From Roseibacillus sp. (lineage in GTDB: Bacteria; Verrucomicrobiota; Verrucomicrobiia; Verrucomicrobiales; Akkermansiaceae), in the NCBI GenBank assembly GCA_028821775.1, contig JAPKFB010000053.1:1-34717 (forward strand): a stretch of 34,717 nucleotides of DNA. The letters are read 5' to 3'. The notes beneath the pieces were generated by a model. The model was not told the origin of the DNA. It ran no database searches and saw only the letters and a list, made by a program, of their open reading frames with translations. Of the stretch, positions 26,360 to 33,397 are shown one piece after another (the stretch's first letter is position 1; each line of letters begins with the position of its first letter). The translations under genes and the position numbers were made by a program.

Positions 26360-27556
26360 CTAAATCACTCCCAGCTCTTTGCCCGTTTTTGTGAAGGCCT
26401 CCACTGCCTGATCGAGATTCTCTTTGGAGTGGGCGGCAGATATCTGAGTTCGGATCCGTGCGGACTCCTTGGGAACTACGGGAAAGAAGAAACCGATGAC
26501 GTAGACTCCGAGCTCAAGCAGCTTGTTGGCGAACGACTGGGAAAGCGCGGCGTCCCCCAGCATGATGGGCGTGATGGGGTGATTGGCGCCCGCAATTTGA
26601 AAGCCGGTTTGTGCCATCGCCTTGCGAAAGTAGGTCGTGTTCTCCTTCACGCGGTCCGCGAGCTCAGTGGAGGAGGTGAGCAGTTCGAGGACTTTGAGGG
26701 AAGCGGCCACGATCGGGGGTGCGACGCTGTTGGAGAAGAGATAGGGACGTGAGCGTTGGCGGAGAAGATCGATGATTTCCTGACGACCTGAAGTGTAGCC
26801 GCCGGAGGCACCACCGAGTGCTTTGCCCAAGGTGGAAGTGGTGAGATCGATCTTTCCGAAGAGTCCGCAGTGCTCGTGCGTGCCGCGACCGCGGTGGCCG
26901 AGAAAGCCGGTGGCGTGAGCGTCGTCGAAGTGGACGAGGGCCCCATATTTGCCAGCCAGTTCATGGATCTTGTCCAACTGCGCGATGACGCCGTCCATCG
27001 AAAACACTCCATCGGTTGTGATGAGCTTGTGACGGGTCCCGGCACGGTCTGCGGCCTGGAGCTTGGTTTCGAGGTCAGCCATATCGTTGTTGGCGTAGCG
27101 ATAGCGCTGGGCCTTGCAGAGTCGCACCCCGTCGATGATCGAAGCGTGGTTCAGGGAGTCGGAAATGATGGAGTCTTCGGCGGTGAGCAGGGTTTCGAAG
27201 AGGCCTCCATTGGCATCAAAGCAGGACGGGTAGAGGATGGTGTCTTCGGTGCCGAGGAACTCGGTGATGGCCTCTTCGAGTTTGCGATGCGGGGCCTGCG
27301 TTCCGCAAATGAACCGCACCGAGGCCATGCCGAAGCCCCAACGGTCCAGGGCCTCGCGCGCGGCGCCGACAACTTCGGGGTGATCGGCGAGCCCAAGATA
27401 ATTGTTGGCGCACATGTTGAGAACTTCGCGCCCGTCCTCAAGACGAATGGTCGCATTTTGCGTCGAAGCAATTGTGCGCTCGCGCTTGTAAAGACCCGCG
27501 CGGTCGATCTCGCCGAGGGTCTCGGCAAGCTGAGATTGGAAGTGGTCCGAAAACAC
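26360..27556 (-). CDS. kbl: Glycine C-acetyltransferase (2-amino-3-ketobutyrate CoA ligase)
   Basis: A 398-residue PLP enzyme, the same length as the E. coli Kbl protein. It cleaves 2-amino-3-ketobutyrate with CoA to glycine and acetyl-CoA, the second step of threonine breakdown. The PLP lysine is in [13 protein letters not shown] (Lys245). Other conserved blocks are [25 protein letters not shown] and [14 protein letters not shown], and it ends in ELGVI. The start is GTG 27556, because a TAA lies in frame 12 bases upstream; no clear Shine-Dalgarno is seen. The threonine dehydrogenase gene tdh, its usual partner, is not adjacent. A decamer repeat sits immediately upstream. Confidence 0.97.
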   Translation of the reverse strand: MFSDHFQSQLAETLGEIDRAGLYKRERTIASTQNATIRLEDGREVLNMCANNYLGLADHPEVVGAAREALDRWGFGMASVRFICGTQAPHRKLEEAITEFLGTEDTILYPSCFDANGGLFETLLTAEDSIISDSLNHASIIDGVRLCKAQRYRYANNDMADLETKLQAADRAGTRHKLITTDGVFSMDGVIAQLDKIHELAGKYGALVHFDDAHATGFLGHRGRGTHEHCGLFGKIDLTTSTLGKALGGASGGYTSGRQEIIDLLRQRSRPYLFSNSVAPPIVAASLKVLELLTSSTELADRVKENTTYFRKAMAQTGFQIAGANHPITPIMLGDAALSQSFANKLLELGVYVIGFFFPVVPKESARIRTQISAAHSKENLDQAVEAFTKTGKELGVI

Positions 27557-27564
27557 GCAGGTGG

Positions 27565-27600
27565 TTTAAACCGCGAATCCCCGCGAATCGACGTGAAATT
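27565..27600. repeat. TTTAAACCGC-led decamer repeat upstream of kbl
   Basis: TTTAAACCGC is followed by ten-base units (CGCGAATCCC, CGCGAATCGA, CGTGAAATTT). It begins nine bases upstream of the kbl start codon, in the same orientation and place as the element upstream of rimO. Confidence 0.4.
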
Positions 27601-27804
27601 TTGGGTCGAGGTGGTGGAGGGATGAATTCGGAGGAGATCCCAATTGAAGATCACCAAGCACTATGAGCGGGCGGGACGCGGTCGTTCAGAAGGAAGGTGG
27701 GAGAGATCCGTTCAAAACCGGACGCGGATTCACCCCTCTGCTGGTGGAGTCCGGAACGCTTGCGCTCCCGCGCGGGCCCCAGCGGTGTCCGAGGGGACTG
27801 AAAA

Positions 27805-29034
27805 TCAGGGCTCAGTCGGGGCGCTATCCAGGCCAAAGGCCCCATGGACCACGCGGGCGGCATCCTCGATGTTGGTCTCGTCAACCGTGATCGAAATCTT
27901 GATCTCGGAGGTGCTGATCATCCCGATATTGATGACGGCTTGCCCGAGGGCCTTGAACATCTGTGCGGCCACCCCGGAGTGGGAACGCATGCCGATGCCG
28001 ACCACGGAAAGCTTGGCGATGGCGGCTTCGGTTTCGAGCTTGGCCTCGGGACCGAGATTGGCGAGGACCGGCTTGAGGGAAGCCTGAGCGCGTCCGAGAT
28101 CGTTGGTATGCATCGTGAAGGAATGGCGGGCGTAGCCATCGTGGGCGATGTTCGACACGATCATGTCGATGTTGATCTCATCATCACCGAGGGCACTGAG
28201 GATCTGGGCAGACATGCCCGGTTCATCGGGAATGCCGGTGATGGTGACGCGGGCTTGGGAGCGTTCGATTGATACTCCTCGAATGACGGCAGCTTCCATG
28301 GCTTCGTGTTCTTCGGTTACAATTGTGCCGGGGTTGTTGTTCAGGGATGAACAGACTTCAAATTTGACGTCATATTTTTTCGCGAATTCGACGGAGCGCG
28401 ATTGCATGACTTTGGTCCCTACGGAAGCGAGTTCGAGGAGTTCGTCGTAGGAAATTTCGGGGAGTTTGCGGGCCTCAGGAACCACGCGGGGATCGGCGCT
28501 GTAGACGCCATCGACATCGGTGAGGATCTGGCAGAGGTCAGCGCCCACCGAAGAGGCGAAAGCGATCGCAGACAAATCCGATCCACCGCGCCCGAGGGTT
28601 TGGATCAGTCCCTCCTCGTTCACTCCCTGGAACCCGGCTGCGATGACCACTTTTCCTTCGGAAAGGTAGCGACGGCTGAGGGAGGAATCGATCTTATGGA
28701 TGCGAGCCCGGGTGTGAGATCCGCTCGTCGTCATGCCGGCTTGGCGCCCGGTGACGGACACGGCATCGACTCCCACGGCGTGGAGCGCCATGGTGACAAG
28801 CGCAATGGATTGTTGCTCGCCGGTGGAGAGCAGGACGTCCATCTCGCGGGCAGGTGGATTGCTGCAAAGTTGGTCCGCCATCCCGATGAGTTGGTCCGTG
28901 ACGCCGCCCATGGCAGAGACAACGACGGCGACATCGTGGCCTTCATCGCGGAGGGCCTTGACGCGATTGGCGACGTTGCGGATGCGGTCGAAGGAGCCGA
29001 CCGAGGTGCCGCCATATTTCTGAACGATGAGCAC
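27805..29034 (-). CDS. lysC: Aspartate kinase
   Basis: About 409 residues, the usual length for monofunctional aspartate kinases. It phosphorylates aspartate, the first step toward lysine, threonine and methionine. The N-terminal KYGGTSVGS (Lys6) is the kinase signature; GRGGSDLSA is also present. Two ACT domains occupy the last 150 residues (VTITGIPDEPGMSAQIL; LSVVGIGMRSHSGVAAQMF), implying allosteric control by lysine or threonine. The start is GTG 29034, giving VLIVQKYGG; an upstream extension is open to 29130 but is unlike any aspartate kinase. A GAAGAG tract lies seven bases before the start. hom lies 2.6 kb away on the same strand. Confidence 0.96.
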   Translation of the reverse strand: MLIVQKYGGTSVGSFDRIRNVANRVKALRDEGHDVAVVVSAMGGVTDQLIGMADQLCSNPPAREMDVLLSTGEQQSIALVTMALHAVGVDAVSVTGRQAGMTTSGSHTRARIHKIDSSLSRRYLSEGKVVIAAGFQGVNEEGLIQTLGRGGSDLSAIAFASSVGADLCQILTDVDGVYSADPRVVPEARKLPEISYDELLELASVGTKVMQSRSVEFAKKYDVKFEVCSSLNNNPGTIVTEEHEAMEAAVIRGVSIERSQARVTITGIPDEPGMSAQILSALGDDEINIDMIVSNIAHDGYARHSFTMHTNDLGRAQASLKPVLANLGPEAKLETEAAIAKLSVVGIGMRSHSGVAAQMFKALGQAVINIGMISTSEIKISITVDETNIEDAARVVHGAFGLDSAPTEP

Positions 29035-29296
29035 GGATCTCTTCGCGGGTTGAATGTGTGGTGGTCCGAAGTCAAGGGTTCGCCCTCGGCTTGGGGCGGC
29101 TTGGGTAGCGGGACTCGAGCAGGAGGGCAAGCTTTCTGGCCCAGGCGCTCGTATTTCTGACCGGTCCGAACGGGGAGGAGTCAGGACGATGAGGAGGGAA
29201 TGGGCTTCCAGGCTTCCGGGAATCGCGGTCCCGGGGGCCCTCGGGGATCAGGCCAGGCCGACGATCCAGGAATGCGCGATTCGCCCGGACTGGCCG

Positions 29297-29566
29297 CTAG
29301 CGGGGCCTGGTGAGGGTCTCGTAGAGAGCGGCCGGTTTCGCGGGAAGGGCCGGAGTCGGGATGGCGCTCGAGAGGTCGGGTCGAGGATCAGGCTGCAGGA
29401 TGAGGGCGCCGATGACGGCAAGGACGCTCAAGGAACCCAAAGCCGCAAGGCGGTGCTGGCGCCGACGAATCCGGCGCCGGAGTTACGCTGCGGAGTCGGC
29501 AAAGAGATCGCGTTGCAGGCTGAGGTGGGGTTTGCGGTCGCGGTTACGATCAGATTCGTGGTTCAT
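29297..29566 (-). pseudogene. Small membrane protein downstream of sigma factor, interrupted by one stop
   Basis: ATG 29566 begins MNHESDRNRDRKPHLSLQRD, continues LFADSAA, then meets an in-frame TAA (29483-29485). The same frame then continues as LRRRIRRRQHRLAALGSLSV with a hydrophobic segment (SLSVLAVIGALIL) to a TAG at 29297-29299. A single base change (GAA to TAA) would explain the break. The start overlaps the sigma-factor stop by ATGA, so it was its operon partner and probably an anti-sigma-type or accessory protein; that role is inferred. It could also be a sequencing error. Confidence 0.6.
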
Positions 29567-29790
29567 GAGTCGGTTGGGTTCTGAGCGAATTGTTTGGTGA
29601 GTTGTTGGCGAGTGCGGGCGAGGTGCCTTTCGATGGCTCTATCGGGCATCCCGTATTGCGCGGCGAGATCCCGGACGGATTGGCGCTGGTAGTAATTTGC
29701 TTCGAGGAGGGAGCGAGTGTCGTGGCCGAGGGCCCCGAGGGTTTGTTCAAGTTTGGTACGAAGCGCTCGGGATGACGCGGAGTTAGCCTT
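29563..29790 (-). pseudogene. ECF sigma factor, C-terminal remnant (region 4)
   Basis: The minus strand reads RALRTKLEQTLGALGHDTRS, LLEANYYQRQSVRDLAAQYG and MPDRAIERHLARTRQQLTKQ, ending at TGA 29563-29565. This is the helix-turn-helix region 4 of a sigma-70-type ECF factor, which binds the -35 element. The N-terminal half including region 2 is missing. The frame meets stops just beyond 29810, where transposase sequence begins, so the gene was cut off there. The exact junction lies between about 29785 and 29830. Confidence 0.7.
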
Positions 29791-30133
29791 CGAGGATGAG
29801 CTGTCCGCGGATTTTCACCGCTCGTTTATAGCTCACGTTCTGATCGATGGAGGCGTTGGCTTTGAGGTGGGTGCCCTCCAGCGAGACCTTGTCGAGTTTG
29901 AGAAGTTTCAGTTCGTGGGCGAGCTCCAGCACATCCACAAATCTCTCGCGGAACGACTCGAGGTTCTTGCGGCGGAACTTGCAGATCGTGTCGTGATCGG
30001 GATGGGTCCCCGCCGGCAGGTAACGGGTCGCCACGTCGCGATGGGTCGCGCGCTCGATCTTGCGCGAGGAAACCAAGCCGTTGGCGTAACTGTAGATCAG
30101 CAGCGCCAGCATCATGTGGGGCGGGAACGGAGA
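29783..30133 (-). pseudogene. Transposase remnant, N-terminal and middle part (IS1182-like)
   Basis: The minus strand reads PHMMLALLIYSYANGLVSSR, KIERATHRDVATRYLPAG, HPDHDTICKFRRKNLESFRE and KLDKVSLEGTHLKANAS. These are the ordered N-terminal conserved blocks of IS1182-type transposases (DUF772-like region and first DDE aspartate block). The frame ends at a TAA soon after, where sigma-factor sequence begins. The region upstream of 30133 belongs to something else, so both ends are lost. The matching C-terminal block is found at 21817-21947. Confidence 0.8.
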
Positions 30134-30166
30134 CGGGAACTCGATGAAAAGAGAGACACGCCGACG

Positions 30167-30565
30167 CGGTTTCTGGCCGCGCGGGTTCTTCCCATCTTGA
30201 GAGATTCCCTTGGGGTGTTTGTGCGGAAAGAGGTCGAAATTTCCCAAGCACGGATCGTGATTGCCTTGCGGCGCTACGAAGTGCGGAAGCACGCCCTGCC
30301 GGAGCGGTTGGACGAGCTGATTCCCGAATTTCTGGAGGAGATCCCTCCCGATCCAGTCGCTGGAACACCGATGCGTTACGGAAGGATATCTGCTCATCGG
30401 TCCTTGGTTTGGGCGATCGGCTCCGATGAAATCGACGGAGGGGGTGTGGGCCCCGCCTCCCCATGGGAGAGGCGAAACGGGATTGGAGATGATCTCTGGG
30501 ATGATTCGCAGCCCTGTCCGGCACTCGAAATTCACGGGCTGGAGGGACCTGATCAGCACTCCTAA
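30167..30565 (+). pseudogene. C-terminal remnant of an unrelated secreted-type protein
   Basis: The plus strand reads about RVLPILRDSLGVFVRKEVEI, then LPERLDELIPEFLEEIPPDP and WAIGSDEIDGGG. This is the end of a family common in Planctomycetota and Verrucomicrobiota, where the consensus is a helix with ALERYR, YPxxLxxLVPExLxxxPxDP and a SVGxxGxDDGG tail. The upstream part is missing and is replaced by transposase sequence on the other strand, so this is the truncated 3' end of a broken gene. Its function is unknown. Confidence 0.55.
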
Positions 30566-30664
30566 GTCAATTGGGGTATTGATTGGCCAAATTGAAGGCT
30601 TGCAAGACGGTTTTACACCAGTTGGGTTAGCTCCTCGTCACGAGTGACCTATCCCCAAGCTCCT

Positions 30665-31441
30665 ATGAAACACCTTCGCAGATCCAATCCGGCCGCGAGG
30701 CCCGGGAAAATTAGCCTGATGGAAATTCTTGTCGCGGCCGCAGTTCTCGTGGTCCTGATCTTTATTGCGGCGGCGTTCATGAAGTCCTCGCGGGAGAAGA
30801 AGGAATTGGCGGAGGCCACCAAGAGGATGCAGGCGATTGGAGAAGCGTTGCGAGGCTACACCGATGATAGTGGAGGGCTCCTGCCTCTCGAGGACGTGCC
30901 GGGAACGGACAACTGGTTGACGGCCGGCAAGCCTGAAGCTGCGGAGGTTTGGTACAATGTCCTGCCCAAGCGAATGGGGGCCAGCGCGGTCTCCGAACTC
31001 TTGGACAATCCGGCTGATTTTTACCTGAACAGTTATCCCCTCTACATTCCGGGGGCTCCCTATCCCAAGAGCGACAAGAAACTTAAGAAGCCCTACTTCG
31101 CTTTCGGGATGAACAGCCGCCTCCAGCGCAAAGCGGAGGATGGTTCCAAGCAACAGGGAACGATCGCCTCAATCCTGGAACCGTCCCGGACCGTCGCCTT
31201 CCAGGAACGCGGAGTAACCAAGAAGGAACAGACCTCCAAACTTCAGGGTGGCTTTGATGGCGCACCGAAGGCCAATGCGAAAAACTTTGCGGCGCGCCAC
31301 AATCAGAAGGGGCTCATCCTGTTCGTGGATGGAAGCGTCAGAGCGTATGCTTTTTCCGAACTGGTGGACAATATGGGGCGCACCATCTTCCCGCAGGAGA
31401 ATCTCATCTGGACGCCCAATCCGGAGAAGAATCCCAACTAG
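30665..31441 (+). CDS. Type IV pilin-like protein with H-X9-DG motif
   Basis: About 258 residues. A short basic start leads to GKISLMEILVAAAVLVVL (14-31), the pilin-like transmembrane helix, with Glu20 in the place of the usual Glu5. The C-terminal region carries His212 followed by exactly nine residues and Asp222-Gly223 (HNQKGLILFVDG), the H-X9-DG motif of prepilin-type proteins in Planctomycetota, Verrucomicrobiota and Lentisphaerota. The protein is probably secreted through a type II/IV-pilus-like machine and anchored in a pseudopilus; its partner is unknown. The residue before the helix is Lys, not Gly, so normal prepilin cleavage is in doubt. ATG 30665 is chosen over ATG 30644 because the basic segment starts there. 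No clear ribosome binding site is seen. Confidence 0.83.
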   Translation: MKHLRRSNPAARPGKISLMEILVAAAVLVVLIFIAAAFMKSSREKKELAEATKRMQAIGEALRGYTDDSGGLLPLEDVPGTDNWLTAGKPEAAEVWYNVLPKRMGASAVSELLDNPADFYLNSYPLYIPGAPYPKSDKKLKKPYFAFGMNSRLQRKAEDGSKQQGTIASILEPSRTVAFQERGVTKKEQTSKLQGGFDGAPKANAKNFAARHNQKGLILFVDGSVRAYAFSELVDNMGRTIFPQENLIWTPNPEKNPN

Positions 31442-31665
31442 CAGCTGCCAATTGCAATTAGAGTGCACCCGAAAACCCGGGTGAGTGGCGGCGCGAGCAA
31501 TTTTTCCGATTGGCAAGGCGTCGCCCGGTGGTGGTGGGCGAGCCCACACAGCCGTGACGAGAACGCAGCGAGACGGGAAAAGGGCCGCGGCTCCCTTTCG
31601 CGGCGCCTGGTTGGTTCATCCAAATTGATTCCAACCCCGCTGGCAGTCGGGTTTTCGAACAGACC
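31442..31665. other. Hairpin-rich intergenic stretch, possible small repeat element
   Basis: Three stem-loops are close together: CACCCG-AAAACC-CGGGTG (31466-31483), GTGGGC-GA-GCCCAC (about 31537-31550) and CCGCG-9 bases-CGCGG (about 31588-31606). The minus strand also encodes a 53-codon frame (PTTTGRRLANRKNCSRRHS) that resembles short hypothetical ORFs I associate with dispersed repeats. The first hairpin could end transcription of the pilin-like gene. No T-run follows. Confidence 0.3.
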
Positions 31666-32979
31666 CTAGAGAGTCTCGATCCGGAAGACCACGGGCCGAT
31701 CGGTGACGCAGTCGAGGGTTTCGATCTGCTTGAGGGCGTCCTTGAGTTCGCCGAAAGGGCTAGTGTGGAGGAGGAAGACCATGTCAATGAACTCGGCGTC
31801 GGGCTGGTCGGGCTTGACAGGTGAGTGCGTGCCGCTGATGCCGATCCCGGCGTTGGCGAGGATGGTGGCGATTTCGGCAACCACGCCGGGGCGGTCGGTG
31901 ACCGGAAAACGGACGTAGTAGGCGGTCTCGGTGTCATCGATGGGCTTGAGGACACCGCTTTTCTGGTAGGGCAGAAATCCGCGGTGACCAGAGCGTTGCC
32001 CAAGCAGCCGGGCCGCTTCCACGAGGTCAGCAACCACGGAGGAGGCCGTGGGGCCTTCCCCGGCCCCGCGACCGTAGAAGAGGGCGTCGCCGATTCCGTC
32101 CCCGCGCACCGCGATGGCGTTGAAGACATCGTTGACGGCGGCGAGAATGTGGGATTGCGGAATGAAGGAGGGCTGGGTGCGAATCTCGATCGAACCATCC
32201 TCGTGTTCGCGTACGATGCAAAGCAGCTTCACGACGTAGCCGAGGTCTTTTGCAAACTGGATATCGAGGGGTCGGACAAACTCGATGCCGCGGACGTAGA
32301 CTTGCTTGGAATCGATGATGAATCCGTAGGAGAGGGTGCCGAGGAGGATGGCCTTGTGGGCGGCGTCCCAGCCATTGACGTCGAGGGTCTCGTCGGCTTC
32401 GGCATAACCGAGATCCTTGGCTTCCTTGAGGGCGGTAGGATAGTCGAGTCCCGCATCGGTCATGCGCATGAGGATGTAGTTCGAGGTCCCATTGATGATG
32501 CCGGTGATGGACTCAATGCGATTGCCGACCAGCGATTCCTGGATCGCCTTGATGATCGGGATGCCCCCGGCCACCGCCGCTTCAAAATGGATTGGCGCGT
32601 CGTGTTCCCGGGAGAGGGCGAAAAGTTCGCGGCCCCGCTCGGCGAGGAGAGCCTTGTTGCCGGTGACGACTGGTTTGCCGGCCTTGAGGGCGGCGGCCAC
32701 GAGATCGTAGGCGGTATCCGTGCCCCCGATGAGCTCGACCACGATCTCGACGGTGGGATCTTGGACGACCTCGTTCCAATCAGTGGTGAAAAGATCGGTG
32801 GGTGCTTTGGCAGAGCGGGTCTTGCCTGAATCGCGCACCGCGATTTTTCGGATCTCGAATTTCACCGTGCCTTTGGTGCGCTTGGTGATGAGACCGCCAT
32901 TGCGTTCCAAAATGTCCCAGACGCCGGAACCGACGGTTCCAAATCCGACCAGACCAATGCCGATGCTGCTGCAGTTCAC
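31666..32979 (-). CDS. hom: Homoserine dehydrogenase
   Basis: About 437 residues, normal for the ACT-domain form. It reduces aspartate semialdehyde to homoserine with NAD(P)H, on the way to threonine and methionine. Conserved parts: dinucleotide motif GLVGFGTVGSGV near the start, VVTGNKALLA, FEAAVAGGIPIIKAIQESL, GIINGTSNYIL, and the catalytic region GYAEADETLDVNGWDAAHK. A C-terminal ACT domain (VRFPVTDRPGVVAEIATILA) suggests feedback by threonine. The start is GTG 32979; the longer frame to 33120 has no homology-like character and contains a hairpin. No clear Shine-Dalgarno is present. Confidence 0.96.
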   Translation of the reverse strand: MNCSSIGIGLVGFGTVGSGVWDILERNGGLITKRTKGTVKFEIRKIAVRDSGKTRSAKAPTDLFTTDWNEVVQDPTVEIVVELIGGTDTAYDLVAAALKAGKPVVTGNKALLAERGRELFALSREHDAPIHFEAAVAGGIPIIKAIQESLVGNRIESITGIINGTSNYILMRMTDAGLDYPTALKEAKDLGYAEADETLDVNGWDAAHKAILLGTLSYGFIIDSKQVYVRGIEFVRPLDIQFAKDLGYVVKLLCIVREHEDGSIEIRTQPSFIPQSHILAAVNDVFNAIAVRGDGIGDALFYGRGAGEGPTASSVVADLVEAARLLGQRSGHRGFLPYQKSGVLKPIDDTETAYYVRFPVTDRPGVVAEIATILANAGIGISGTHSPVKPDQPDAEFIDMVFLLHTSPFGELKDALKQIETLDCVTDRPVVFRIETL

Positions 32980-33072
32980 GGGGCGAAGGTAGGCCGGTAC
33001 GATGGGCCGCGAAATTCTAAATTCTGACAATTTGAGGACCTTGCTTCGGAGTGCGATCACGTGAACGGTGTG

Positions 33073-33091
33073 CAAAAGGCTCGGCCTTTTG
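33073..33091 (-). terminator. Stem-loop in the hom leader
   Basis: CAAAAGGC (33073-33080), three-base loop and GCCTTTTG (33084-33091) form a perfect 8-base stem with A/T-rich ends. It lies about 95 bases upstream of the hom start and ends in TTTTG on either strand, without a longer U-run. It may be a weak bidirectional terminator or an attenuator for hom. Confidence 0.4.
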
Positions 33092-33358
33092 GTGGCGCTG
33101 TCGATCATCGGGAAGATCACACCGAGGAGGGGTGATTTACAGGTGCCAGCGGTCCGGCCGTGGCGTCGCTGACCAATTCAAGAGGAGACTGAATACCCTT
33201 ACTCAGCTTCTCGTGAGGGCCAAAATCGAGGCCAAACCGGAACGAGATTGTTTGGGGGAATTCTGGGAATTTGGAACGAAAGGCAGGAAAGATGGTGGCA
33301 AGAGCGCGATTTCAGGGGGAAAGGGCCCTGAGAGAGAGGATATCGGGGATTGTCTGAA
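33092..33358. other. Leader/intergenic stretch between hom and the OmpA-domain gene
   Basis: No confident gene. An AAGAGGAGA tract near 33180 precedes plus-strand sequence that is open to a TGA at 33399-33401, but it lacks a good start codon next to the tract and the peptide (RLNTLTQLLVRAKIEAKP and on) is unlike any family I know. This open frame overlaps the ATG of the next gene by four bases. Confidence 0.25.
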
Positions 33359-33386
33359 TTGTGATTGGTGCTGGTGGCGTTATAAT
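33359..33386 (+). promoter_or_regulatory. Sigma-70-like promoter for the OmpA-domain gene
   Basis: TTGTGA (33359-33364, four of six consensus bases), a 16-base spacer and a perfect TATAAT (33381-33386) precede ATG 33398. Transcription would begin about five bases before the start codon, so the mRNA is probably leaderless or nearly so. This agrees with the absence of a Shine-Dalgarno. Confidence 0.45.
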
Positions 33387-33397
33387 CCTGAAGACGC

